From an uncultured Eubacteriales bacterium (lineage in GTDB: Bacteria; Bacillota; Clostridia; Oscillospirales; Oscillospiraceae), in NCBI GenBank assembly GCA_900546255.1, contig URCB01000019.1:1-32594 (forward strand): DNA of 32,594 nucleotides. The letters run 5' to 3'. The stretch's first letter is position 1. Every line of letters starts with the position of its first letter. The notes beneath the pieces are model-generated. The model was not told the DNA's origin. It did not search any database and was given only the letters and a program-made list of their open reading frames with translations. Both the position numbers and the translations under genes were made by a program. This document shows positions 22,901 through 31,067 of this stretch, piece by piece.

Positions 22901-23609
22901 GGGACTCGTTTCCAACACCAAATCCGGCAGCGACAGCAGGGCATACTGGGTGTGGGGAATGCGCAGCAGGGGGATGCCCTTCCGGGCACAGTAGGCATTT
23001 TTCAGCCCATCGCTGGCCTGGGTGCGGAGAAACCGGGCTTCCGTGTCCCAGCCCCGGCCGCTGTAGGTGGTATGGAGAACCCCGTCGTACGCAATGAGGT
23101 AGGCCAGCTTCCCCTGGCGGAACACCGCAAAGTCGAAGCGGTAGCGCCCTGGCAAATCCCCAGGGGCATATTCCGCTGCAAAGGCAATGCCCCCTTGGGT
23201 GAGCATCCGGGCGATTTTCTCGTTGCCGCGGGAGGTGATGCAGCCGCAGCTCCGGGTTCTGCCCGCCACCAGGGCGTCCTGGCGGATCAATTTCTCCTGA
23301 CCGCACTGACACCGGCACCGCCAGAGAATGCCACCCCCTGCCCGCCGCTGCCCGCTGCCCGGTGAGGTCGTGGCGCTGGGCTGCCTGGGCCTGGTTCCTG
23401 GCCTGGGTCACCTCCCGGCGAAGGCAGCCGCAGCTCTGGGTGATCCCCCGGCGCAGACTGGTGCCCCGGGTGGTGATCCCTCCCCCGCACTGGCAGGTGC
23501 AGCGGTACCAGGCTTCCCGGCCCGTCACGCCGGCCGGCGCCGGCACCTGTTCCACCACCGTCAGCCGGCCAAAGGTCTTTCCCACCATGGGAACTCTGGC
23601 CCTGGTCAC
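22901..23609 (-). pseudogene. Decayed nuclease-like gene with CxCxCG repeats
   Basis: Reading on the minus strand from a GTG at 23609, the first part (GKTFGRLTVVEQV, WYRCTCQCGGG, QSCGCLRRE) is a cysteine-motif unit found in phage- and element-associated proteins. A second unit begins LTGQR but lacks the expected GRLT stretch. It resumes in another frame (WRCRCQCGQEKLIRQ, TRSCGC), so a deletion with frameshift lies near 23330-23375. Then follows a PD-(D/E)XK-like domain: YRFDFAVF, LAYLIAYDG, LKNAYCARKGIPLLRIPHT. The acid normally seen in LIEYDG-type strands is Ala here. Family similarity ends near 22901; the frame stays open into the antisense of the MFS gene down to 22481. Confidence 0.7.
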
Positions 23610-23680
23610 TCCGTCTCCCCTCTCTTCCATGGGCAAACCCCAGTACCGGTAAAGCAAACCCAGGGCCCTGCTTACGCAAC

Positions 23681-23727
23681 AAAAAATCCTGGAATCTCTT
23701 GGGATACAAGGGATTCCAGGATTTTTA
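23681..23727 (-). terminator. Terminator of the tRNA operon
   Basis: A 13-bp stem (23684-23696 with 23712-23724) followed on the minus strand by a run of six T. It lies directly after the tRNA-Lys gene. Confidence 0.9.
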
Positions 23728-23730
23728 ACA

Positions 23731-23806
23731 TGGTGACCCGTCGGGGATTCGAACCCCGGACACCCTGCTTAAAAGGCAGGTGCTCTGCCAACTGAGCTAA
23801 CGGGTC
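23731..23806 (-). tRNA. tRNA-Lys (anticodon TTT)
   Basis: A full cloverleaf of 76 bases including the encoded CCA. The anticodon stem CCTGC/GCAGG holds the loop CTTTTAA. GGTTCGAATCC forms the T arm. Last gene of a five-tRNA operon. Confidence 0.97.
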
Positions 23807-23811
23807 AAAAA

Positions 23812-23886
23812 TGGCTGGGGTGGCCGGACTCGAACCAGCGAATGCGGGAGTCAAAGTCCCGTGCCTTACCACTTGGCGACACCCCA
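23812..23886 (-). tRNA. tRNA-Gln (anticodon TTG)
   Basis: A full cloverleaf of 75 bases with encoded CCA. The anticodon stem CGGGA/TCCCG holds the loop CTTTGAC. It lies 5 bases from tRNA-Lys. Confidence 0.96.
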
Positions 23887-23916
23887 TCGTGGGCGGGAAC
23901 AAAGCTCTCTATGAGA

Positions 23917-23946
23917 AGAGAGCCGGAACCGCTGCTCCGGCTCTCT
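23917..23946. other. Hairpin in the tRNA-His/tRNA-Gln spacer
   Basis: AGAGAGCCGGA/TCCGGCTCTCT, 11 bp perfect with an 8-base loop, sits in the only long spacer (71 bases) of the tRNA operon. It has no T run, so processing is more likely than termination. Confidence 0.55.
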
Positions 23947-23957
23947 CCCGAGATGTC

Positions 23958-24035
<78 letters not shown>

Positions 24036-24066
24036 AAATCGCGCCTTGTGCAGGGGCAGGGAAACA

Positions 24067-24143
<77 letters not shown>

Positions 24144-24146
24144 ATA

Positions 24147-24220
24147 TGGAGCGGGTGATGGGAATCGAACCCACGCGACCAGCTTGGAAGGCTGGGATTC
24201 TACCATTGAACTACACCCGC
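24147..24220 (-). tRNA. tRNA-Gly (anticodon TCC)
   Basis: A cloverleaf of 74 bases with encoded CCA. The anticodon stem CCAGC/GCTGG holds CTTCCAA. First gene of the operon, 3 bases from tRNA-Arg. Confidence 0.97.
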
Positions 24221-24253
24221 ATAAGTACGTATTCCGGAACCGTTAGCTTGTAT

Positions 24254-24282
24254 AGACTATCACATTTTCCCCCGTTTGTCAA
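24254..24282 (-). promoter_or_regulatory. Promoter of the tRNA operon
   Basis: On the minus strand a perfect TTGACA (24277-24282), 17 bases, TAGTCT (24254-24259), about 34 bases before tRNA-Gly. Confidence 0.85.
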
Positions 24283-24319
24283 CGACTTTTTCCCGGCCGG
24301 CGGGATTTTTTCCTATGTA

Positions 24320-24342
24320 CGGCCGGGGCGGCGCCCCGGCCG
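24320..24342 (-). terminator. GC-rich hairpin after the 70-residue gene
   Basis: A perfect 10-bp stem CGGCCGGGGC/GCCCCGGCCG with a 3-base loop starts just after the stop codon of the minus-strand gene at 24347. No T run follows. Confidence 0.4.
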
Positions 24343-24346
24343 CGGC

Positions 24347-24559
24347 TCACAGGGCCTGGAGCTCCGCCAGGGCCGCCTGGATGCTCTTCCTGGGGACAAA
24401 GGCCGCCCCCAGCTTCATGGCCCGCTCCAGGGTCATGCCCCCGGACTGGGCCACGATGGGCCGGTGGATCACCTGGGGAAACCGCCGGGCCAGGACCTCC
24501 CGGGCCCGGGGGTCCGCCAGCAGCTCCTGGACGGTGATCTGGTTGTTGCGCAGATCCAT
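24347..24559 (-). CDS. Unknown 70-residue helical protein
   Basis: The sequence (ITVQELLADPRAREVLARRFPQ, then MTLERAMKLGAAFVPRKSIQAALAELQAL) resembles a short helical module that occurs at the C-terminus of some clostridial glycosidases and other enzymes. It also recalls DUF1858. Here it stands alone. The function is unknown. The start is the ATG at 24559, 11 bases after GGAGG. A GTG 12 bases further upstream overlaps the ribosome site and is unlikely. It is divergent from the DUF1540 gene across a region holding an 18-base perfect palindrome. Confidence 0.65.
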   Translation of the reverse strand: MDLRNNQITVQELLADPRAREVLARRFPQVIHRPIVAQSGGMTLERAMKLGAAFVPRKSIQAALAELQAL

Positions 24560-24585
24560 GGGTTTTCTCACCTCCGTCCCATTCT

Positions 24586-24603
24586 ATGCCCGGGCCCGGG
24601 CAT
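24586..24603. promoter_or_regulatory. 18-base perfect palindrome between divergent genes
   Basis: ATGCCCGGGCCCGGGCAT is its own reverse complement. It lies 26 bases before the start codon of the minus-strand gene and 7 bases before the sigma-G -35 box of the DUF1540 gene. It could be an operator for either gene, or simply a GC-rich hairpin. Confidence 0.5.
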
Positions 24604-24610
24604 TGCCCAC

Positions 24611-24640
24611 GCATAAAGCCCGGAACCTTGGCCCATACTA
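24611..24640 (+). promoter_or_regulatory. Sigma-G type (forespore) promoter
   Basis: GCATA (24611-24615), exactly 18 bases, CATACTA (24634-24640). This matches the sigma-G consensus GMATR-N18-CATNHTA at every fixed position. The DUF1540 gene starts 31 bases downstream. Confidence 0.75.
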
Positions 24641-24671
24641 GGGGCAGACCATGAAAAGGAGGGTTTTTCCC

Positions 24672-24860
24672 ATGAACAACCGTATGCACGCCAACCAGAA
24701 CATCCAGTGTTCCGTCTCCAGCTGCACCCACCACAACGCCGCCCAGAGCGTCTGCTCCCTTTCCTCCATCCGGGTGGGGACCTGCGGCCCGGCCACCAAG
24801 GAGTGCGCCTGCACCGAGTGCGCCTCCTATGAGCTCTCCCACCAGAAGTCCGGGCAGTGA
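24672..24860 (+). CDS. DUF1540 cysteine-rich small protein
   Basis: A 62-residue protein with eight cysteines in the DUF1540 pattern: IQCSVSSCTHH, VCSLSSIRVGTC, KECACTECASYE. The paired cysteines suggest metal binding or disulfide cross-links. The start is the ATG at 24672 after AAAAGGAGGG. An earlier ATG at 24651 is before the ribosome site. The promoter is of the forespore sigma-G type, so a spore role (a small structural or coat-associated protein) is likely but unproven. A bidirectional terminator follows, shared with the rnf operon. Confidence 0.85.
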   Translation: MNNRMHANQNIQCSVSSCTHHNAAQSVCSLSSIRVGTCGPATKECACTECASYELSHQKSGQ

Positions 24861-24881
24861 CGCGCCCCCGCCTCGGGACAG

Positions 24882-24916
24882 AAAAAACCGGGATGGCACA
24901 GCCATCCCGGTTTTTT
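24882..24916. terminator. Bidirectional terminator, DUF1540 gene / rnf operon
   Basis: A perfect 16-bp stem from AAAAAACCGGGATGGC to GCCATCCCGGTTTTTT with a 3-base loop. It has T runs on both strands. Confidence 0.95.
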
Positions 24917-24933
24917 GTTCTTCCCGATGGGGA

Positions 24934-25911
24934 TTACTCCGCCTTGGGGGCCTCCTCGGTCTTGGGGGCTTCCGGGGCGGGCGCGGCCTCGGCCTTGGGG
25001 GCCTCGGCAGCGGGGGCAGCCTCCGCCTTGGGGGCTTCCGCAGCGGCGGGAGCGGCCTTGGGGGCGTCTGCCTTGGGCTCGGCGGGCTTCTTCTTGGGCA
25101 GAGGAGGAAGCACCTTGCCGTCCACGGTGATCAGCTTGCGGGGGCAGGCACGGGAGCACAGACCGCAGCCGATGCAGATGTCGTAGTTGATCTTGGCCAG
25201 GAAGTTCTCGATGACGATGGCACCCTCTCTGGGGCAGGCCTTCTCGCAGAGCTTACAGCCGATACAACCGTTGTCGCAGGCCTGACGGACCACGGGGCCC
25301 TTGTCCTGGGACGCGCAGGGGATCTCGGTGTACTTCTTGGAGTTCAGAGGCACGATGCGGATGATGTGCTTGGGGCAGGCATCCACGCAGGCGCCGCAGG
25401 CCACGCAGTTGTCAAAGTCCACCTTGGCCACGCCGTCCACGATGTGGATGGCGTCGAACTTACAGGCGTCCACGCAGTCGCCGCCGCCCAGACATCCATA
25501 GGAACACTGGAGGGGACCGGAGGAGACCCGGCTCACGGCCAAGCAGCTCTCCAGGCCCACATAGTCGTAGCGGGTCTTGTTGTGGCCGCCGCCGGTGCAC
25601 ATCACCTGGGCGATCTTCCGGGCGCCGACTTCGACCTCCACGCCCATGATCTTACCGATCTCATTGGCCACTTCCGCACCGCCGGGGGAGCAGGCGTTCA
25701 CCGGGGCCTTGCCGGCCACGATGGCCGCGGCGTAGCCGCTGCAGCCAGGGTAGCCGCAGCCGCCGCAGTTGGCGCCGGGGAGGCATTCCGCAATGGCCTC
25801 TTCCCGAGGATCCTTCTCCACGGAGAAGACCTTGGCGGCGACGGCCAGAATGGCACCGAACACGATACCCAGTACACACAGTGCGATGGGTGCTAAAATT
25901 GTTGTACTCAT
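24934..25911 (-). CDS. Rnf complex subunit RnfB
   Basis: RnfB takes electrons from ferredoxin into the membrane Rnf complex. The 325-residue protein has an N-terminal membrane anchor (about 6-28), then a 4Fe-4S domain (NCGGCGYPGC), then several ferredoxin-type clusters: GDCVDACKF, CVACGACVDACP, CIGCKLCEKACP, CIGCGLCSRACP. The last 55 residues are an unusual Ala/Pro/Lys/Glu-rich tail with repeats of the EAPKAEAAPA type. The tail is charged and probably disordered. GGAGG precedes the ATG. Last gene of rnfCDGEAB; a strong terminator follows. Confidence 0.96.
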   Translation of the reverse strand: MSTTILAPIALCVLGIVFGAILAVAAKVFSVEKDPREEAIAECLPGANCGGCGYPGCSGYAAAIVAGKAPVNACSPGGAEVANEIGKIMGVEVEVGARKIAQVMCTGGGHNKTRYDYVGLESCLAVSRVSSGPLQCSYGCLGGGDCVDACKFDAIHIVDGVAKVDFDNCVACGACVDACPKHIIRIVPLNSKKYTEIPCASQDKGPVVRQACDNGCIGCKLCEKACPREGAIVIENFLAKINYDICIGCGLCSRACPRKLITVDGKVLPPLPKKKPAEPKADAPKAAPAAAEAPKAEAAPAAEAPKAEAAPAPEAPKTEEAPKAE

Positions 25912-25930
25912 AATTCTCTCCTCGCCTCCC

Positions 25931-26518
25931 TTACCAAACTTTCAGGCCAGAGAAGCCCATGAAGGCCAGAGAGATCAAGCTGGCGGCCACCAGGGCGATG
26001 GGGAACCCATCGAAGGCCTTGGGCCACTTGCTGAACTCCATACGTTCCCGCACGCTGGCAAACAGGACGATGGCCAGCAGGAAGCCCACGCCGCCGGTGA
26101 TACCGTAGGTCAGGCTCTCGCCGAAGTTGTAGGAATTCTGCGCGTTCTGGAGCACCACGCCCAGCACGGCGCAGTTGGTGGTGATCAGAGGCAGGTACAC
26201 GCCCAGGGCCTCGTAGAGGGAGGGGGCCATCTTCTGCAGGAACATCTCCACGAACTGCACCAGGGAGGCGATGACCAGGATGAAGGTCACGGTCTGCATG
26301 AAGCCCAGGTCATGGCTGTTCAGGAACTCATTGATGGGCCAGTTGACCGCAGAGGCCACGCCCATAACGAAGGTAACGGCCACGCCCATGCCCAGGGCGG
26401 TTTCCACCTTCTTGGACACGCCCAGGAAGGGGCAGATGCCCAGGAACTGGGACAGGACGAAGTTGTTCACCAGGATGGCGCCCAAGGCGATGGAGAGCAG
26501 GCTGGTAATACTTTCCAT
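25931..26518 (-). CDS. Rnf complex subunit RnfA
   Basis: A 195-residue membrane protein with six membrane segments. The conserved NNFVLSQFLGICPFLGVS and LITTNCAVLGV stretches belong to the RnfA/NqrE family. Paired with RnfE it coordinates an iron-sulfur site inside the membrane. Its ATG overlaps the rnfE stop as TAATG, so translation is coupled. Fifth gene of the operon. Confidence 0.97.
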   Translation of the reverse strand: MESITSLLSIALGAILVNNFVLSQFLGICPFLGVSKKVETALGMGVAVTFVMGVASAVNWPINEFLNSHDLGFMQTVTFILVIASLVQFVEMFLQKMAPSLYEALGVYLPLITTNCAVLGVVLQNAQNSYNFGESLTYGITGGVGFLLAIVLFASVRERMEFSKWPKAFDGFPIALVAASLISLAFMGFSGLKVW

Positions 26519-27153
26519 TACTTCGCCACCTCCTTATTTTTCTTGGGTCGGTTCATCAGGTACTGGGCCACGGCGATGACCACGCCCAGGGTGAGGAAGC
26601 CGCCCACGGGGAGGATCATGCCCAGGGCCGCACCGGACTCGGGGATGATACGGATGCCGTCGCCGCCGTTGAGGATGCCGCCGCCGAAGGTGCCGGCGCC
26701 CAGGAACTCACGGACCACGCTCATGATGATCAGCACGATCATGTAGCCGATGCCCTGGAAGATGCCGTCCAGAGCGGAGGCGCCGATGCCGTTCTTAGAG
26801 GAGAAGGCCTCGGCACGGCCCAGGATGACGCAGTTCACCACGATCAGGGGGATGAACAGGCCCAGGCTCTCAGACAGTGCGGGGACGAAGCCCTGGATCA
26901 GCAGGTCCACCATGGTCACGAAGCCGGCAATCACGACGATGAAGCAGGCGATACGAACCTTGTTGGGGATGATCTTCCGCAGGGCGGCGATAACGATGTT
27001 GGAACAGGTCAGGATCAGAACCACCGCGATGCCCATGCCGATGCCGTTGAACATGGAGGTGGTGATGGCCAGCAGGGGGCACATACCGATCAGCTGGACC
27101 AGGGCGGGGTTTTGGGTGACCAGACCGTCTTTTAATTGCTTCTTAAAATTCAT
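26518..27153 (-). CDS. Rnf complex subunit RnfE
   Basis: A 211-residue membrane protein with six membrane segments, homologous to RnfA in inverted topology (NPALVQLIGMCPLLAITTS, LIVVNCVILGRAEAFSSKN). Each carries the cysteine-containing half-sites of the intramembrane cluster. The ATG at 27153 sits 15 bases after the rnfG stop. Fourth gene of the operon. Confidence 0.97.
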   Translation of the reverse strand: MNFKKQLKDGLVTQNPALVQLIGMCPLLAITTSMFNGIGMGIAVVLILTCSNIVIAALRKIIPNKVRIACFIVVIAGFVTMVDLLIQGFVPALSESLGLFIPLIVVNCVILGRAEAFSSKNGIGASALDGIFQGIGYMIVLIIMSVVREFLGAGTFGGGILNGGDGIRIIPESGAALGMILPVGGFLTLGVVIAVAQYLMNRPKKNKEVAK

Positions 27154-27168
27154 TCTCTTGGTCCCTCC

Positions 27169-27729
27169 TTAACCCAGTGCTTCCACGACCGCACGGGCGG
27201 CGTTGACACCGTTGCACACGCAGCGGGAGGTGATGGTGGAGCCGGTGATGGCGTTGATGGTGCCGCCGTCCTTGGTGACGCTCACGTCCTCGGTGGAGCC
27301 CACGAACTGGTTCTGCCAGTTGGGGTCGGTTGCCTTGGAGCCCAGGCCGGAGGTCTCGGCGTGGGAGATCACGGACATGCCCGTCACCTCGCCGGCGGTG
27401 TTGATGCCGGTCATCATGTCGATGTCGCCGCCATAGCCGCCGGGGGCCAGCACTTCGATGACGTAACCCTCTTCCCCGGCCTGATAGACCGCCACCACGG
27501 TGACGTTGGTGCCGTTGCTCAGGGTCACGCTGCCGTCGGGGAACTCCACCTGGTCATAGCTGTCGGCGGGGAGCACCTCGGTGAGGGCGTTCTGCACCGT
27601 CTCTGCGGTGTTGGCCTCGATGGCGGGCTTGGTCACCTTGTCGACCAGGCCCAGCAGGGCCGCTGTCACCAGACAGATGGCAGCCAGGACGATGATCATG
27701 GCAGCGTAGGATTCTTTCTTTGCGTTCAT
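27169..27729 (-). CDS. Rnf complex subunit RnfG
   Basis: A 186-residue protein with one N-terminal membrane segment (about 9-30) and an outside FMN-binding domain. The flavin-attachment motif reads AITGSTITSR near residue 167; the threonine there carries covalent FMN in the family. The usual SGAT is TGST here. It overlaps rnfD by 4 bases (ATGA). Confidence 0.95.
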   Translation of the reverse strand: MNAKKESYAAMIIVLAAICLVTAALLGLVDKVTKPAIEANTAETVQNALTEVLPADSYDQVEFPDGSVTLSNGTNVTVVAVYQAGEEGYVIEVLAPGGYGGDIDMMTGINTAGEVTGMSVISHAETSGLGSKATDPNWQNQFVGSTEDVSVTKDGGTINAITGSTITSRCVCNGVNAARAVVEALG

Positions 27730-28781
27730 GCTTCCGCGCCCTCCTTTGCTGCTTTCTTGGCGGCCTTTGCCTGCTCCTTCTCGGCCTTGCGCATCTCAGC
27801 CGTGACACCGAACCGCTTGGGCAGGGTGGCCTTGTCGATGAGCCAGACGCAGATGTTCATGATGAGGATGGAGTAGCAAACGCCTTCGGGATACCCGCCG
27901 AAGTAGCGGATGAAGACCACCAGCAGGCCTGCGCCGATGCCGAAGATCACTTCGCCCTTGGGGGTGTTGGGGCTGGTCACATAGTCGGTTGCCATGAAGA
28001 AGGCACCCAGGAACAGGCCGCCGCCGAAGATCTCATAGAGCATCCAGGTGAAAGAGCTGACGCCCTCGGGAGCCCGGGAGAAGATCAGGGTGAGCACGGC
28101 CACGGTGAGGATGTAGGCCAGGGGGATCCGGATCCGGATGACCTTGCGGGCGATCAGGTAGATGCCGCCGATGAGCAGGGCGATGGCGGAAACTTCGCCC
28201 ACGCAGCCGCCCACGTTGCCGATGAACATGTCGGCCAGGGAGGCGTCGGGGAGGATCCCATTCTTCATGAAGTCAGCGGACAGGGGGGTGGAGCCGGTCA
28301 CCGCGTCAGCGGCGGAGATGATGGAAACCCAGTTCTCCTGGCCGGGCAGCACCCAGGTGGTCATGGGCACGGGATAGCTGAGCATCAGGAATGCCCGGCC
28401 AGCCAGTGCGGGGTTGAGGAAGTTGGTGCCCAGGCCGCCGAAGAGCTGCTTGACCACCACGATGGCGAAGAAGTCGCCGATGATGATCATCCAATAGGGC
28501 AGCGTCACCGGACATACAAACACCAGCAGCACGCCGGTAATGGCGGCGGACAGGTCCTTGCAGGGGTTGGGCTTGTGCATCAGTTTGCAGTATCCCCACT
28601 CAAAAATCTCACAGAAAATGACCGACACCAAAGTGGTGGTCAGCGCGCGCGGTCCAAACACATAGATGCCCATCGCCAGAGCGGGGATCAGGGCGATGAG
28701 GACATCCCGCATCAGGTTCTTGGTCCCAACCGGGGATGATGCGTGGGGCGAGGAGGCTACGCTCAGTTTATACTCTTCCAT
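27726..28781 (-). CDS. Rnf complex subunit RnfD
   Basis: A 351-residue membrane protein of the NqrB/RnfD family with about nine membrane segments. SPVGTKNLMRDVLIALIPA opens it. DAVTGSTPLSADF (about residue 155-167) is the covalent FMN site (Thr), and TDYVTSPNT is a conserved loop near the C-terminus. The C-terminal 20 residues are a basic Lys/Ala tail. Second gene of the operon; the ATG follows GGAGG and lies 12 bases after rnfC. Confidence 0.96.
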   Translation of the reverse strand: MEEYKLSVASSPHASSPVGTKNLMRDVLIALIPALAMGIYVFGPRALTTTLVSVIFCEIFEWGYCKLMHKPNPCKDLSAAITGVLLVFVCPVTLPYWMIIIGDFFAIVVVKQLFGGLGTNFLNPALAGRAFLMLSYPVPMTTWVLPGQENWVSIISAADAVTGSTPLSADFMKNGILPDASLADMFIGNVGGCVGEVSAIALLIGGIYLIARKVIRIRIPLAYILTVAVLTLIFSRAPEGVSSFTWMLYEIFGGGLFLGAFFMATDYVTSPNTPKGEVIFGIGAGLLVVFIRYFGGYPEGVCYSILIMNICVWLIDKATLPKRFGVTAEMRKAEKEQAKAAKKAAKEGAEA

Positions 28782-28793
28782 GCTATCCCCTCC

Positions 28794-30116
28794 TTACTTT
28801 TTGGCCGCCTGCTGGCGGATGGCAAACTTGGCCGTGCGGAACTGCTGGACCAGAGGAATTCTAGCCGGGCAGACATACTGGCAGCTTCCGCATTCCATGC
28901 AGTCCATAATCCGGTACTCTTCCTCCACCTCGCTCCAACGGCGGGCTTTGGCGAACATGTTCATAAAGAGGGGGGTCAGGTGCATGGGGCAGACGTTGAC
29001 GCAGCGGGCGCAGCGGATGCAGGTGGGATTGGCACTGGTGGCAGGCAGATCCTCCTTGCTCAGGCAGAGCACGCAGTTGCTGGCCTTTCCCATGGTCACC
29101 GACATGTCGTACTGGGCAAACCCCATCATGGGGCCGCCAGAGATGACCCGGGCAGGGGTTCCATTGAAACCGCCGGCCTCCTCGATGAGGTGGGAGAAGG
29201 GGGTGCCCACAGGCGCCAGCAGGTTCACGGGGTTCTTCACGGCGCTGCCGGTGACGGTGATCACCCGCTGATACACCGGCTGCCCCAGAACCACCGCGTC
29301 ATAGATGGCTGCCGTGGTGGCCGCATTGAACACGCAGCAGCCCACATCGGCAGGCAGCTTTCCGGGAGGAACCTCCCGGCCGGTGATGGCCTGGATCAGC
29401 TGCTTCTCAGCACCCTGGGGGTACCGGGTGCGCAGAGCCTGGACCGTGATGTCCTTGGCGCCGCCCACCAGTTCTTTCAGGTGGTTGACTGCGTTCATCT
29501 TATTGTCTTCAATGCCGATGTACGCGTGGTCCAGCTGAAGGGCCTTCATGATGAACCGAACACCGCCGATGATCTTCTCGCCGTGCTCCAGCATCAGACG
29601 ATGGTCTGCGGTAATGTAAGGTTCGCACTCCGCACCATTGATAATAATGGTATCTGCTTTGCCCACTGCGGAACTGATTTTGACGTGGGTGGGGAAACCC
29701 GCGCCGCCCATACCGGTGCAGCCGGCCTCGCGAATGATGTCGATGATCTCCTGGGAGGTCAGCGCATCCACATTTTCACGGGGCTTGCAATCCGGACAAA
29801 GGGTGTTTTGGAAGTCATTTTCGATTACGACAGAAAGCGTAGGCGTGCCGCCGGTTCCAGGACGGGGCTCCACTGCCACCACAGTGCCAGAAACACTGGC
29901 GTGGATGGGGGCGCCAAGGCCTGCGGTCTCGCCAATCTTTTGGCCGACCGTCACCGTATCACCTTTCTGCACCACGGGCTTACAGGGGGCGCCGATGTGC
30001 ATGGACATCGGGATGACCACCTGAGCCGGGGCGTTGGCCAACGGTTGAATCGGTTTCTGCTCTGTCGCTTCCTTATGCTCGGCGGGGTGAACGCCGCCGT
30101 AAAACATTTGCTTCAT
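28794..30116 (-). CDS. Rnf complex subunit RnfC
   Basis: RnfC carries the NAD+ site of the ferredoxin:NAD+ oxidoreductase. The 440-residue protein starts with a barrel/biotinyl-like domain (GGVHP, HIGAPCKPVVQKGDTV). The NADH/FMN domain follows (GCTGMGGAGFPTHVKI, INGAECEPYITAD). Two 4Fe-4S motifs close it: CIRCARCVNVCP and CMECGSCQYVCP. The ATG at 30116 (MKQMFYGGVHP) follows AGAGGTGATG. In-frame starts at 30161 and 30122 precede or overlap the ribosome site. First gene of the operon rnfCDGEAB, in the usual clostridial order. Confidence 0.97.
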   Translation of the reverse strand: MKQMFYGGVHPAEHKEATEQKPIQPLANAPAQVVIPMSMHIGAPCKPVVQKGDTVTVGQKIGETAGLGAPIHASVSGTVVAVEPRPGTGGTPTLSVVIENDFQNTLCPDCKPRENVDALTSQEIIDIIREAGCTGMGGAGFPTHVKISSAVGKADTIIINGAECEPYITADHRLMLEHGEKIIGGVRFIMKALQLDHAYIGIEDNKMNAVNHLKELVGGAKDITVQALRTRYPQGAEKQLIQAITGREVPPGKLPADVGCCVFNAATTAAIYDAVVLGQPVYQRVITVTGSAVKNPVNLLAPVGTPFSHLIEEAGGFNGTPARVISGGPMMGFAQYDMSVTMGKASNCVLCLSKEDLPATSANPTCIRCARCVNVCPMHLTPLFMNMFAKARRWSEVEEEYRIMDCMECGSCQYVCPARIPLVQQFRTAKFAIRQQAAKK

Positions 30117-30193
30117 AAGCATCACCTCTGTTTTTCCTTGCCAAATTCTCTTTTTCCCCAAAAAATTGCCTCAGTCCGCAGGGAGACTAAAAC

Positions 30194-30229
30194 ACTATAT
30201 ATAATAAAGCCATCTGCTCCAATTGTCCA
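30194..30229 (-). promoter_or_regulatory. Promoter(s) of the rnf operon
   Basis: Two overlapping sigma-A matches on the minus strand: TGGACA (30224-30229)-17-TATTAT (30201-30206), and TTGGAG (30217-30222)-17-TATAGT (30194-30199). The leader is about 75 bases. Confidence 0.7.
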
Positions 30230-30348
30230 GTGCTTTTCCAAACAAATCTGAAATTTTCTAGAATTTGGTTCCTTTCCCCTTCCTCTTCCCTTTCTCCCCT
30301 TTTTTTGGTATACTATGCAGGAAATTTGTCATCAGGAGGTTGCCCAAC

Positions 30349-31002
30349 ATGACCGTCCATCCCCCGAAATTCTCCGTTCTGGGAGATTCCATCAGCACCT
30401 TTCAGGGGTACTGCCCCATCGGGGCAGAGCATTACGCCCCGGATACCGGCGCCGCCACCGGCGTGTATACTGTGGAGGACACCTGGTGGATGCAGGTGAT
30501 TCGCGCCCAGGGCGGGGTCTATCTCTCCAACCAGTCCATCTCGGGCAACACCATCTCCCCCGCAGGCACCATGGGCGGGTTTTCCCAAAAGCGGCTGCGG
30601 GGACTGTCTGTGGAGGGGGAGGGGCCGGATCACATCCTGCTCTACGCCGGCCTGAACGACGCCAACTTTGGCATCCCTCTGGACGTGTTCGCCCGAGAGT
30701 ACCAGGCGCTGCTGGGAAACCTCCTGGCCCTCTATCCTCAGGTCCAGATCCACTGCGGCACCCTCCTGCTGGGAGCCATTGCCGGTACCACCAACTCCAT
30801 GGCCTGCTTTGTCCAGCGGCTGGTCCCCTACAACGAGGCCATTCGTGCCGCCGTACAGGCCACCGGCTGCCACCTGGTGGATCTGGCCGCCACAGGGTCC
30901 CGCTACACAGCCTTGGACGCCTTCCACCCCACAGGGGAAGGGATGCGCCAGCTGGCGCAGCTCTGGTTGGGTGCCATGGATGGCGAGGGAGAGAAAAAAT
31001 AA
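30349..31002 (+). CDS. SGNH/GDSL-type hydrolase
   Basis: A 217-residue soluble protein with the SGNH catalytic blocks: VLGDSIS (nucleophile Ser, residue 14), the Gly/Asn blocks SISGN and YAGLNDANFG, and DAFHPTG (Asp and His). SGNH enzymes are esterases or lipases acting on acyl or acetyl groups. There is no signal peptide, so the substrate is inside the cell. It opens with the STFQGY sequence typical of a gut-clostridial subgroup. AGGAGG is 9 bases before the ATG. A TATACT box lies at 30309-30314 with only a weak -35. The next gene is a paralogue. Confidence 0.92.
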   Translation: MTVHPPKFSVLGDSISTFQGYCPIGAEHYAPDTGAATGVYTVEDTWWMQVIRAQGGVYLSNQSISGNTISPAGTMGGFSQKRLRGLSVEGEGPDHILLYAGLNDANFGIPLDVFAREYQALLGNLLALYPQVQIHCGTLLLGAIAGTTNSMACFVQRLVPYNEAIRAAVQATGCHLVDLAATGSRYTALDAFHPTGEGMRQLAQLWLGAMDGEGEKK

Positions 31003-31032
31003 TCGCCTTCTAAAAATTTTTTCTCCTTTTCT

Positions 31033-31061
31033 TTGCGTTGCACTTCGGTTCGTGGTATAAT
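31033..31061 (+). promoter_or_regulatory. Promoter of the second SGNH gene
   Basis: TTGCGT (31033-31038), 17 bases, perfect TATAAT (31056-31061). Confidence 0.8.
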
Positions 31062-31067
31062 GAAAGG

